A stretch of 34,230 nt of DNA from assembly GCF_900078665.2 (NCBI RefSeq), contig NZ_LT546207.1, forward strand, positions 3,608,300 to 3,642,529. Reading direction: 5' to 3'. The notes under the pieces were generated by a model that worked only from the letters and a program-made list of their open reading frames with translations, searched no databases and was not told the DNA's origin. This DNA is from Mycolicibacterium houstonense. GTDB taxonomy: Bacteria > Actinomycetota > Actinomycetes > Mycobacteriales > Mycobacteriaceae. Numbering within the stretch: the stretch's first letter is position 1; each line of letters begins with the position of its first letter. Positions 17,220 through 25,293 of this stretch are shown here, piece by piece. The translations under genes were made by a program, and so were the position numbers.

Positions 17220-19427
17220 ATGCCCATTGCGATCACGTCTGAGCACAACGACCTGGCCGATTCGGTTCGGTCCCTGGTGGCGCGGGTGGCGCCGTCCGAC
17301 GTGCTGCACGAGGCCCTCGAAACTCCCGTCCCCAATCCCCCGCCCTACTGGAAGGCCGCAGCCGAACAGGGCCTGCCAGGTGTCCACCTCTCGGAATCCA
17401 TTGGCGGGCAAGGCTTCGGCATCCTCGAGCTGGCCATCACGCTGGCCGAGTTCGGTTACGGCGCCGTCCCGGGGCCGTTCGTGCCGTCGGCGATCGCCAG
17501 CGCCCTGATCTCGGCGAACAACCCCGACGCGAAAGTCTTGAGCGGCCTGGCATCCGGCGACACCATCTCCGCCTACGCCATCGACTCGGGCCTGACCGCC
17601 ACCCGGCACGGCGACGGTCTGGTCATCCGCGGCGAGGCCCGGGCGGTACCTGCCGCCGCGCAGGCATCGGTGCTGGTACTCCCGGTCGCGATCGACTCCG
17701 GCGTCGAGTGGGTGGTGCTGGACGCCGCTCAGCTGGAGATCGAACCGGTCAAGAGCGTCGACCCGCTGCGCCCGCTGGCGCACGTGCGGGCCAACGCCGT
17801 CGAGGTCAGCTCCGGCGAGGAGGCCGACCGAGTGCTGTCCAACCTGAGCCGCGCCCACGCCAGAGCCCTGATCACGACGCTGTTGTCGGCCGAGGCGATC
17901 GGCGTGGCCCGCTGGGCCACCGATACGGCCAGCGGCTACGCGAAGATCCGCGAACAGTTCGGCAGGCCGATCGGCCAGTTCCAGGCGATCAAGCACAAGT
18001 GCGCCGGGATGATCGCCGAGACCGAGCGGGCCACCGCCGCCGTCTGGGACGCCGCCCGCGCGCTGGACGACGTGCGTGACGGGGATTCGGTGGGAACCCA
18101 TTTCGAGTTCGCCGCCGCGGTGGCCGCCACGCTGGCCCCGGCGGCCGCGCAGCACACCACCCAGGACTGCATCCAGGTGCACGGTGGCATCGGATTCACC
18201 TGGGAGCACGACACCAACGTGTACTACCGCCGGGCACTCGTGCTGGCCGCGTGCTTCGGCCGGGCCGCGGACTACCCGCAGTTGGTGGTCGACACCGCGA
18301 CCACGTCGGGAATGCGTCCGGTCGACATCGACCTGGATCCGGACACCGAGAAGATCCGCGACGAGATCCGTGCGGAAGTGGCTGCGCTGAAAGCCCTTCC
18401 GAGTGGTTCCGAGCGCAATACCGCGATCGCCGAGGGCGGCTGGGTGCAGCCGCACCTGCCCCGGCCGTGGGGCCGGGCCTCGGAGCCGATCGAGCAGATC
18501 ATCATCGCCCAGGAGTTCAGCACCGGACGGGTGCGGCGTCCGCAGATGGGCATCGCCTCCTGGATCATCCCGTCGATCGTGGCGTTCGGCACCGAGGAGC
18601 AGAAGCAGCGCTTCCTGCCGCCGACGTTCCGTGGCGAGATGATCTGGTGCCAGCTGTTTTCCGAGCCCGGAGCGGGTTCGGACCTGGCCAGCCTGACCAC
18701 CAAGGCGACGAAGGTCGACGGTGGCTGGCGGATCACCGGGCAGAAGATCTGGACCACGGGTGCGCAGTTCTCAGCCTGGGGTGCGCTGCTGGCCAGAACG
18801 GAGCCAAACGCTCCCAAGCATCAGGGCATCACGTACTTCCTGCTGGACATGACCGCGCCGGGCGTCGAGGTCAAGCCGCTGCGCGAGCTCACCGGCAACG
18901 CGATGTTCAACACCGTGTTCATCGATGACGTGTTCGTGCCCGACGACATGGTGCTCGGCGAGGTCAACCGCGGCTGGGAGGTCAGCCGCAACACGCTCAC
19001 CAACGAGCGGGTGTCGATCGGCAGCAGCGAGCCGCCGTTCCTGGCCAATCTCGACCAGTTCGTGGCGTTCCTGGGCGAAGGCCAGTTCGACCAGATCGAC
19101 CAGAACCGCGCGGGCCAGTTGATCGCCGAGGGCCACGCCGCCAAGGTGCTCAACCTGCGGTCCACCCTCTTGACCCTGGCCGGCGGTGATGCGATGCCGG
19201 CCGCGGCGATCTCCAAGTTGCTGTCGATGAAGACCGGTCAGGGCTACGCGGAGTTCGCGGTGGCGTCCTTCGGCACCGACGGAGCCATCGGCGACGCCGA
19301 GCAGGAATACGGCCGCTGGGCCGAATACCTGCTGGCCAGCCGGGCCACCACGATCTACGGCGGTACCACCGAGGTGCAGCTCAACATCATCGCCGAACGC
19401 CTGCTCGGCCTGCCGCGCGATCCGTAG
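17220..19427 (+). CDS. fadE6: Double-domain acyl-CoA dehydrogenase FadE6
   Basis: A 735-residue fusion of two acyl-CoA dehydrogenase modules, close to the 731 residues recalled for M. tuberculosis FadE6. The first half runs to about residue 370 and carries QFGRPIGQFQAIKHKCAGM and IQVHGGIGFTWEHD. The second half has LFSEPGAGSDLASL (FAD/substrate strand), KIWTTGAQFSAWGALLART and the terminal IYGGTTEVQLNIIAERLLGLPRDP. It oxidises an acyl-CoA at alpha-beta using FAD. At residue 714 the second half has Gly where many members have the catalytic Glu (YEGT), so catalysis must come from another residue or from the first half. The start is supported by GGAGG 6 bases before the ATG. The 86-base gap from the preceding gene has an AACC/GGTT inverted repeat (17176-17187) and may hold its own promoter. 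Confidence 0.93.
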   Translation: MPIAITSEHNDLADSVRSLVARVAPSDVLHEALETPVPNPPPYWKAAAEQGLPGVHLSESIGGQGFGILELAITLAEFGYGAVPGPFVPSAIASALISANNPDAKVLSGLASGDTISAYAIDSGLTATRHGDGLVIRGEARAVPAAAQASVLVLPVAIDSGVEWVVLDAAQLEIEPVKSVDPLRPLAHVRANAVEVSSGEEADRVLSNLSRAHARALITTLLSAEAIGVARWATDTASGYAKIREQFGRPIGQFQAIKHKCAGMIAETERATAAVWDAARALDDVRDGDSVGTHFEFAAAVAATLAPAAAQHTTQDCIQVHGGIGFTWEHDTNVYYRRALVLAACFGRAADYPQLVVDTATTSGMRPVDIDLDPDTEKIRDEIRAEVAALKALPSGSERNTAIAEGGWVQPHLPRPWGRASEPIEQIIIAQEFSTGRVRRPQMGIASWIIPSIVAFGTEEQKQRFLPPTFRGEMIWCQLFSEPGAGSDLASLTTKATKVDGGWRITGQKIWTTGAQFSAWGALLARTEPNAPKHQGITYFLLDMTAPGVEVKPLRELTGNAMFNTVFIDDVFVPDDMVLGEVNRGWEVSRNTLTNERVSIGSSEPPFLANLDQFVAFLGEGQFDQIDQNRAGQLIAEGHAAKVLNLRSTLLTLAGGDAMPAAAISKLLSMKTGQGYAEFAVASFGTDGAIGDAEQEYGRWAEYLLASRATTIYGGTTEVQLNIIAERLLGLPRDP

Positions 19428-19437
19428 CCCGCAGGCC

Positions 19438-20079
19438 TCAGCGGGGCCGTCCGGTTGCCGACAGACCGAGCAACCGGATGGCCACCTCGGCCACCTCCTC
19501 GGGCGTGATGGCCTCGCCGGGCCGGTACCACCGGCACACCGAGATCAGCATTCCGAAGATCAGCCGGGCGGCCACCCGCGGATCGCCGCCGCCGATGTCG
19601 AGGGTGCCTGCCTCGATGTTGTCGGCCACCAGGCCGATCCAGGCGCTCTCGTACTTGCGGCTCCATCTGCGCCACCGGCCCAGCACTTCGGGCGGCAGCT
19701 GGCCGGATTCGAAGAACACCGACATGTGCCCCCGCATCCGGATCGCGGCCACGGCCTGCACCCGGATCAGCCCTGCCAGCCGTTCCCGGGGATCGTCGGT
19801 CGCGCCCAGCACGTCCTGAGCCCGCGCCGTCAGTTGAGCGGTGCTGCGCTCGAACAGGATGCGCAGCAGGTCGTCCTTCGTGGGCACGGTGCGGTACAGC
19901 GTGGCCCTGGACACGGCGAGCTTGTCGGCGGCATTGACGATCGTCACCGCGTCATAGCCGCCCTCGGCGAACAGTTCGGCTGCGGCGTCGGCGACGGCGT
20001 CGCAGTCGATGTCCAGCTTCGGCCGCCCGCGCGTCCGCTTCTGCGGGCTCGCGGCCGCGCCGTCGGTCCGCGCTGCCAC
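19438..20079 (-). CDS. TetR-family transcriptional regulator
   Basis: A 213-residue regulator with a basic N-terminal tail (KRTRGRPKLDID, of the GRPK type). The HTH is DAVTIVNAADKLAVSRATLYRTVPTKDDLLR, with the TLYRTVPTKD recognition helix. A C-terminal helical domain with VAARLIFGMLISVCRWYRPGE follows, characteristic of many actinobacterial TetR proteins. The start is GTG at 20079. It is convergent with fadE6, with only 10 bases between stops, and divergent from the small exported protein gene. A weak inverted repeat, CCGTC/GACGG at 20151-20166, lies in the divergent gap. Confidence 0.9.
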   Translation of the reverse strand: MAARTDGAAASPQKRTRGRPKLDIDCDAVADAAAELFAEGGYDAVTIVNAADKLAVSRATLYRTVPTKDDLLRILFERSTAQLTARAQDVLGATDDPRERLAGLIRVQAVAAIRMRGHMSVFFESGQLPPEVLGRWRRWSRKYESAWIGLVADNIEAGTLDIGGGDPRVAARLIFGMLISVCRWYRPGEAITPEEVAEVAIRLLGLSATGRPR

Positions 20080-20191
20080 ACGCGCATCCTAATTTCCTGG
20101 CGCGTCAAATCGACCGAGAACGCAGAACACCGGCGAACGTTCCAGTGCTACCGTCGAAATAGACGGCGATCAGGAATGGTTGGCACTCGAT

Positions 20192-20476
20192 ATGAGTACG
20201 TCACGACAACGCATGCTGCGCCCGGTACTGGTGGGAGCGGCCGTGCTGTCAGTCGTCGTCGCTCCGACCGCCGTGTGGGCGCAGAACATTCCGGCCCCCA
20301 CCGACACCCAGGCCCGGCCGTGCGTCAACGGGGTCATCCCGTGGAACCCCTACGTGGTGAACTGCAATCTGCCGCCCCGCCAACCCCGGGTGCGCGGTGC
20401 CGCCCCGGATGCCGGCGCCATCATCGCGTGCCGGGACAGGCCGGGATGCCTGGCCTGGTACATCAACGGGCCGTGA
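20192..20476 (+). CDS. Small exported protein of unknown function
   Basis: A 94-residue protein. The N-terminal signal peptide has a basic start (STSRQRMLR), a hydrophobic core (VLVGAAVLSVVVAPTAV) and a likely cleavage at AVWA-QN. The mature part, about 60 residues, is proline-rich and has four cysteines (ARPCVNG, VNCNLPP, ACRDRPGCLAW), suggesting two disulfides. I do not recognise the family. ATG at 20192 is chosen. A TTG at 20180, four codons earlier, is preceded by AGGAA and could also be used. It is followed 17 bases later by a small membrane protein gene and is probably cotranscribed with it. Confidence 0.75.
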   Translation: MSTSRQRMLRPVLVGAAVLSVVVAPTAVWAQNIPAPTDTQARPCVNGVIPWNPYVVNCNLPPRQPRVRGAAPDAGAIIACRDRPGCLAWYINGP

Positions 20477-20493
20477 CGATATGAGCCGACGAT

Positions 20494-20805
20494 ATGGACA
20501 GTGACCGGAACGACGTCGAAAAGCGTTGGCACGACCCGCAAATGTTCCGCGCCGCGGTGGGTTACGTGCTCGCGGTGATCGCCGTTGCCGGACTTGCCCT
20601 GGCGTTCTACGCATTTGATCATTCCGTGCTCTCGGCGGCGCTGGTGCCCACGATTCTGTTCGTCGGGGGGCTCGGTGCCTTCCTCCGCACCTACCAGGTG
20701 TGGCGGGCGGAGGGGACGTGGCCGATCTGGCACGGCGCAGGTTGGTTCCTGCTCGCGTTGTCGCTGCTGTGCCTGGCCGTGCCGGGCACCGCGATGCTCT
20801 CCTGA
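20494..20805 (+). CDS. Small membrane protein with three predicted helices
   Basis: A 103-residue protein. After a charged N-terminus (MDSDRNDVEKRWHD) come three hydrophobic segments: AVGYVLAVIAVAGLALAFYAF, SAALVPTILFVGGLGAFL and WFLLALSLLCLAVPG. A loop with RTYQVWRAEGTWPIWHGAG separates the second and third. No catalytic motif is visible and I do not recognise the family. It lies 17 bases downstream of the small exported protein gene. It is convergent with the SDR gene across a long hairpin. Confidence 0.75.
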   Translation: MDSDRNDVEKRWHDPQMFRAAVGYVLAVIAVAGLALAFYAFDHSVLSAALVPTILFVGGLGAFLRTYQVWRAEGTWPIWHGAGWFLLALSLLCLAVPGTAMLS

Positions 20806-20812
20806 AGCCTCG

Positions 20813-20870
20813 CGAGCAGACGCAAACCTGCCCATTTTCGTGCCATAAGGGACAGTTTTGTGTCTGCTCG
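20813..20870. terminator. Long bidirectional hairpin between convergent genes
   Basis: CGAGCAGAC (20813-20821) pairs exactly with GTCTGCTCG (20862-20870). Pairing continues inward through CAAA/TTTG after a G-T wobble, and then CTGCCC with GGGACAG with a bulge. It lies between genes converging from 20805 and 20882, so it can end both transcripts. From general familiarity, cgagcagacgcaaa-type hairpins recur between mycobacterial genes. Confidence 0.75.
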
Positions 20871-20881
20871 GCGAAGGAACG

Positions 20882-21664
20882 CTACGGCAGGATCGAGTCC
20901 ACGTAGCCGCCGTCGACCCGCAACGCTCCACCCGTGGTGGCCGAGGCCAGCGGGGACGCCAGGTAAGTCACCATGTTCGCGATTTCCTCCGGTTCGATGA
21001 GCCGCTGGATCAGCGACTGCGGCCGGTGCTTGCGCATGAACTCCCGTTGCGCCTCGTCCCAGGGCAGCGACTTGTCGACGAGCTGATAGACGAAATCCTC
21101 CACACCCCCGGTGTGGGTCGGGCCGGCGATCACCGAGTTCACGGTCACCCCGGTACCCGCGGCGTCCTTGGCGAAGCCCCGGGACACCGCGAGCAACGCG
21201 GTCTTGGACACTCCGTAGTGGATCATCTCGGCGGGCGTGACGATGGCGGAGTCACTCGCGATCTGGATGGCCCGGCCCCAGCCACGCTCGATCATCCCCG
21301 GCAGGTAGCTACGGATGAGCCGCACAGTGGCAAGGACATTCACGTCGAAGTAGGTGCGCCACTGCTCGTCGGTGACCTCCCGCGCCGGTACCGCGCCGAA
21401 GATCCCGAGATTGTTCACCAGGATGTCGACGTCGGGCAGCTGACGCAGCAGGTCGGCCGCCCCGTCTTCGGAGGCGACGTCGGCGGCGATACCGACCACG
21501 TCGAACCCGTCCAGTTTCGCGACGGCTTCATCGACGCGGACCGGTGTCCGACCGTTGACCGCAACACGGGCACCGCTGCGCGCCAGTTGTTCGGCGATGG
21601 CCAGCCCGATGCCCTGGGTCGAACCGGTGACGAGTGCCGTCTTTCCGCTCAGGTCGATGTTCAC
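20882..21664 (-). CDS. Short-chain dehydrogenase/reductase
   Basis: A 260-residue classical SDR of usual length. The cofactor motif TGSTQGIG is at residues 13-20, NNLG at 84-87 (NNAG in most members), Ser137 in IASDSA, and Tyr150 and Lys154 in YGVSK. DGGYVDSILP at the C-terminus is typical. NGRT after the second strand (residues 37-40) suggests NADP as much as NAD. The substrate cannot be read; an oxidation of a hydroxyl or reduction of a keto group in the acyl pathway around FadE6 and FadD2 would fit. It ends 29 bases after the fadD2 stop in the same direction but begins separately, and its expression relative to fadD2 is unclear. Confidence 0.9.
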   Translation of the reverse strand: MNIDLSGKTALVTGSTQGIGLAIAEQLARSGARVAVNGRTPVRVDEAVAKLDGFDVVGIAADVASEDGAADLLRQLPDVDILVNNLGIFGAVPAREVTDEQWRTYFDVNVLATVRLIRSYLPGMIERGWGRAIQIASDSAIVTPAEMIHYGVSKTALLAVSRGFAKDAAGTGVTVNSVIAGPTHTGGVEDFVYQLVDKSLPWDEAQREFMRKHRPQSLIQRLIEPEEIANMVTYLASPLASATTGGALRVDGGYVDSILP

Positions 21665-21693
21665 AAGGCTGTACTACCACCGCCGCGGGCGAT

Positions 21694-23367
21694 CTATTCC
21701 AGGTTGCGGAGTTCCCGCTTGAGGATCTTGCCGGTGGGGTTCCGCGGCAGCTCGTCGAGGAAGACCACCTCACGCGGCACCTTGTAGCGGGCCAGATGCT
21801 CCTTGACGTAGGTCTTGATGGTGTCCTCGTCGATGCTGGCCCCCTCGGCCTTCACCACGAACGCCTTCAGCCGGTGGCCCCACTCCTTGTCCTCGACCCC
21901 CAGCGCGGTGGCCTCGATGACCTCGGGATGCCCGCTGATCAGATCCTCGACCTCGGCCGGGAACACGTTCTCCCCGCCGGAGACGATCATCTCGTCGTCA
22001 CGTCCACTGACGTAGAGCAGTCCGTGCTCGTCGAAGTATCCGACGTCACCGGACGACAGCATCCCGTCGATGATCTCCTTGCCTCCACCGCCGGTATAAC
22101 CCTTGAACGGGAACGTGTTTCGCACGAAGATGCGGCCCACCTGTCCCTGCGGGAGTTCCTTGCCGTTGTCGTCGATGATCTTGACGGTGATGCCCTTGAC
22201 CACCGGGCCGACGGTGGACGGGTTGATCGACAGATCTTTGGGCCGCGCGATGCTCGCGAAGGCGATCTCGGTCGACCCGTACAGGTTGTAGATGATCGGC
22301 CCGAGATCCTTGAGCGCGCGGGACGCCAGCTCCGACCCGAGCTGGGAGCCCGAGACGAACACGATCCGCAGCGAGGACAGGTTGGGCTTGGGCTGCATCT
22401 TCTCGAGATGGTCGAGCATGCGGGAGAGCATCACCGGCACCACGACCATGGCGGTGACCTTGTGTTTCTCGACGTCTTCGAACACGGTGGCCGGCTTGAA
22501 CCGTCGACGCAGCACCAGCGTGCTGCCCAGCATCATCGCGATGGTGGAATGCAGGAACCCGAGCGCGTGGAACATCGGCGCCGGCAGTGCGGTCACCTCA
22601 CCGGCCTTGAACGGGACGTGCGACAGCACACCGCCGACCGGGGCCAGCGACGGCGGAGCAGCGCGATTGGCGCCCTTGGGTGTTCCGGTGGTGCCGCTGG
22701 TCAGGATGATGATCGACGGATGCTGGGAGGCCTTGGGCGCGCGCCTGCCGTTGCTGCGGGCGATGACGTCGGCCAGGGTTTCGTCCGTGCTGCCGGACGG
22801 CTGGTCGGAATCGGGGTTGACGCCCAGCGCCCGCAGCTTGCCCAACTCGGGCTCGGACTGCGCGACCGCGGCGGTGTACTCGTCGTCGTAGATGATCACC
22901 TTGGCGCCCTCGCGCTCGGCGACCTCTTTGATCTGCGGGCCGGAGAACTCGGAATTGAGCATGATGATCCGGGCGCCCACCCGGGCCGCGCCGTACAGCG
23001 CGACCAGGAACCAGCGGTGGTTGCGGGCCAGGATCCCGACCCCGTCACCGCCTCTGACCCCCATCGTCAGCAGTTCGTTGGCGACCGCGTGCGCCGCGGC
23101 GTCGAGCTCACCGAACGTCATCTCGCCCTCGTCGTCGATGACCGCGAGGCGTTGGGGGTGCCGACGCGCGTTGAGCGCCGGGATCATGCCGATCTCGCCC
23201 CAGGTCCGGATGTCCCCCAGCATGGCCGCAACGTGTTGTGGTGGCTCCAGCCGCAGTGCACCCGCCTCGAACATCTTGCGCGCGTAGTGCAATTCGGCCG
23301 CGCCCCGCTCCGCATACTGCTTGGCCTTGGCCGCGAGGTTCGCCGGCAGATCAGACAAACTTGGCAT
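21694..23367 (-). CDS. fadD2: Fatty-acyl-CoA synthetase FadD2
   Basis: A 557-residue adenylate-forming enzyme that activates a carboxylic acid with ATP and CoA. The P-loop is LTSGTTGTPKGANR. YGSTEIAFAS is the acyl/AMP contact. The hinge region is SSGDVGYFDEHGLLYVSGRDDEMIVSGGENVFPAEVE, and the C-terminal catalytic lysine lies in PRNPTGKILKREL. The ATG at 23367 (MPSLSDLPANLAAK) matches the start and length recalled for M. tuberculosis FadD2 (560 residues); in-frame starts further upstream would run into the divergent polD2 gene. It is divergent from polD2 with a 54-base gap. The substrate is unknown. Confidence 0.92.
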   Translation of the reverse strand: MPSLSDLPANLAAKAKQYAERGAAELHYARKMFEAGALRLEPPQHVAAMLGDIRTWGEIGMIPALNARRHPQRLAVIDDEGEMTFGELDAAAHAVANELLTMGVRGGDGVGILARNHRWFLVALYGAARVGARIIMLNSEFSGPQIKEVAEREGAKVIIYDDEYTAAVAQSEPELGKLRALGVNPDSDQPSGSTDETLADVIARSNGRRAPKASQHPSIIILTSGTTGTPKGANRAAPPSLAPVGGVLSHVPFKAGEVTALPAPMFHALGFLHSTIAMMLGSTLVLRRRFKPATVFEDVEKHKVTAMVVVPVMLSRMLDHLEKMQPKPNLSSLRIVFVSGSQLGSELASRALKDLGPIIYNLYGSTEIAFASIARPKDLSINPSTVGPVVKGITVKIIDDNGKELPQGQVGRIFVRNTFPFKGYTGGGGKEIIDGMLSSGDVGYFDEHGLLYVSGRDDEMIVSGGENVFPAEVEDLISGHPEVIEATALGVEDKEWGHRLKAFVVKAEGASIDEDTIKTYVKEHLARYKVPREVVFLDELPRNPTGKILKRELRNLE

Positions 23368-23421
23368 GTCGCCACAATAAGTGACGGCCGTCGCACCGGG
23401 GGCGGTAACTAGCATGTGGTC

Positions 23422-24651
23422 ATGGCCGGTGCAACGTCGCTGGAGATCGACGGCCTCGAGGTGGCCGTCACCAACCCTGACAAGGTGGTTTTCCCTGACG
23501 CGCACGTTACCAAGCTGGATCTGATCAACTACTACCGATCAGTGGCCGACGGCGCGCTGCGCGGTGTCTACGGCCGCCCGATGATCCTCAAGCGGTTCGT
23601 GAAAGGCATTTCTACCGAGGCCATCTTCCAGAAGCGGGCACCGGAGAAGCGGCCGGACTATGTCGACGTCGCCGAGCTCAAATACCGGTCGGGCACCTCC
23701 GCCAAGGAGGCGGTGTTGCGCGACGCCGCGGGCCTGGCGTGGGCGGTGAACCTGGGGTGTGTGGACCTCAACCCGCATCCGGTACGGGCCGAGGACCTCG
23801 ATCATCCCGACGAGCTGCGGGTCGACCTGGACCCGATGCCCGGGGTCGAGTGGTCGCAGATCGTCGATGTCGCCCACGTTGCCCGCGAGGTGCTGGAGGA
23901 GCACGGCCTGACCGCCTGGCCCAAGACGTCGGGCTCACGGGGCTTCCACATCTATGCCCGCATCCACCCGCGGTGGCCGTTCACCAAGGTGCGACTGGCC
24001 GCCGAGACCGTGGCGCGGGAGGTGGAGCGACGCGTCCCCGACCTCGCGACAGCACGCTGGTGGAAGGAGGAACGAGGCACCCGGGTCTTCGTCGACTTCA
24101 ATCAGAACGCCAAGGACCGCACGGTGGCATCGGCCTATTCGGTGCGTGCGACGCCCGACGCCCGGGTGTCCACGCCGTTGCGCTGGGACGAGGTCGACGA
24201 GTGTCGCCCGGAGGCGTTCACGGTCGCCACCGTGCCCGACCGGTTCGCCGAGATCGGCGACCCCTGGGAGGGCATGGACATCACGGTCGGCGGGTTGGAC
24301 GCGTTGCTCGCGCTCGCCAAGGAGCTCGGCCCGGCCGAGAAGGCACCGAAAGCCGCCTCGCCCGATGGCCGCAGGCAATCGAGCATGCCGCTGATCGAGA
24401 TCGCCAAGACCAAGACCAAGGACGAGGCGCTGGCGGCGCTGGACGTGTGGCGGCAGCGCCATCCCGCGGCGGCCGAGCGACTCGAGCCCGTCGACGTCCT
24501 GCTCGACGGGATGCGGGGTCCGAGCTCGATCTGGTACCGGGTGCGGATCAATCTGCAGCACGTTCCCGAGGCCGAGCGTCCGCCGCAGGAGGAGCTGCTC
24601 GCCGACTACAACCCGTGGGAACACTACCGCGGCGCGCAGTGGAAGCACTGA
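23422..24651 (+). CDS. polD2: Stand-alone LigD-type polymerase/primase (PolD2, Rv0269c-like)
   Basis: A 409-residue archaeo-eukaryotic primase-like polymerase related to the POL domain of DNA ligase D. The metal-binding DLD motif is in LRVDLDPMPG, SGSRGFHIYARI is the nucleotide-binding H/S/R motif, and RVFVDFNQNAKDRT carries the third acidic residue. LKRFVKGI near residue 55 is also family-typical. There is no ligase or nuclease domain. Two such proteins, PolD1 and PolD2, are known in M. smegmatis as RNA/DNA polymerases; neighbourhood with fadD2 points to the Rv0269c/PolD2 type. A C-terminal extension of about 110 residues follows the core. ATG at 23422 is chosen over GTG at 23416. Confidence 0.9.
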   Translation: MAGATSLEIDGLEVAVTNPDKVVFPDAHVTKLDLINYYRSVADGALRGVYGRPMILKRFVKGISTEAIFQKRAPEKRPDYVDVAELKYRSGTSAKEAVLRDAAGLAWAVNLGCVDLNPHPVRAEDLDHPDELRVDLDPMPGVEWSQIVDVAHVAREVLEEHGLTAWPKTSGSRGFHIYARIHPRWPFTKVRLAAETVAREVERRVPDLATARWWKEERGTRVFVDFNQNAKDRTVASAYSVRATPDARVSTPLRWDEVDECRPEAFTVATVPDRFAEIGDPWEGMDITVGGLDALLALAKELGPAEKAPKAASPDGRRQSSMPLIEIAKTKTKDEALAALDVWRQRHPAAAERLEPVDVLLDGMRGPSSIWYRVRINLQHVPEAERPPQEELLADYNPWEHYRGAQWKH

Positions 24652-24682
24652 GGCTTACGAGAGGGCTTGGGATACTTCGGTG

Positions 24683-25228
24683 ATGCTCGGGTCGAAAGCA
24701 GTTCGGATTGTTTCCGTCGACTCACCTGATCTGGTACCACCGCTGACCGGAGCCATCACGGCACTCCTCCAGCACTTGGTGGCCGGAGGCGCCGCGTTGG
24801 GTTGGGTCGATCCACCGACCGAGGGCGAGGTTGCCGAACTGCTGGGTGCAACAGCCGACGCGGTGGTGACCGGTGACGCCGCATTGCTCGTCGCGGAAGT
24901 GGAGGGGCAGCCGGCCGGATTCGCTTATTGGCGCCGGTATGCGCGTCCGACGCACCGACCCCACGCGGACGTCGAGAAGGTGGCAGTCGACCCACGGTGG
25001 CAAGGCCTGGGCATCGGCCGGCTCCTGATGCAGGGACTGATCCGGGCCGCTACCGAATCACACGTCGAGGTGCTGACCCTGGACCTCCGAGCTGACAACA
25101 AGCGCGCCGCCCGGCTCTACGAGTCCTTGGACTTCAAGAGGTACGGGGTGCTTGAGAGATTCGTCGCGGTGGGTGAACGGCGATACGACAAGTTGTTCTA
25201 CGCGCTGGATTTACGACGGCTGCCCTGA
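24683..25228 (+). CDS. GNAT-family N-acetyltransferase
   Basis: A 181-residue protein. The acetyl-CoA-binding motif is VEKVAVDPRWQGLGIGRLLMQGLI (the Q/R-x-x-G-x-G/A form), and the C-terminal part has ADNKRAARLYESLDFKRYG, as in most GNAT enzymes. The target amine is unknown. ATG at 24683 follows directly on a GTG at 24680, so either could start. It lies 31 bases after polD2 in the same direction and may be cotranscribed with it. There is no link to antibiotic acetylation beyond the shared fold. Confidence 0.85.
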   Translation: MLGSKAVRIVSVDSPDLVPPLTGAITALLQHLVAGGAALGWVDPPTEGEVAELLGATADAVVTGDAALLVAEVEGQPAGFAYWRRYARPTHRPHADVEKVAVDPRWQGLGIGRLLMQGLIRAATESHVEVLTLDLRADNKRAARLYESLDFKRYGVLERFVAVGERRYDKLFYALDLRRLP

Positions 25229-25293
25229 TTCGAATCGGAAAACGCATCACCACCCGATCGGTACTGTGGACACGTCACGCTTGAGGAGTGCGC

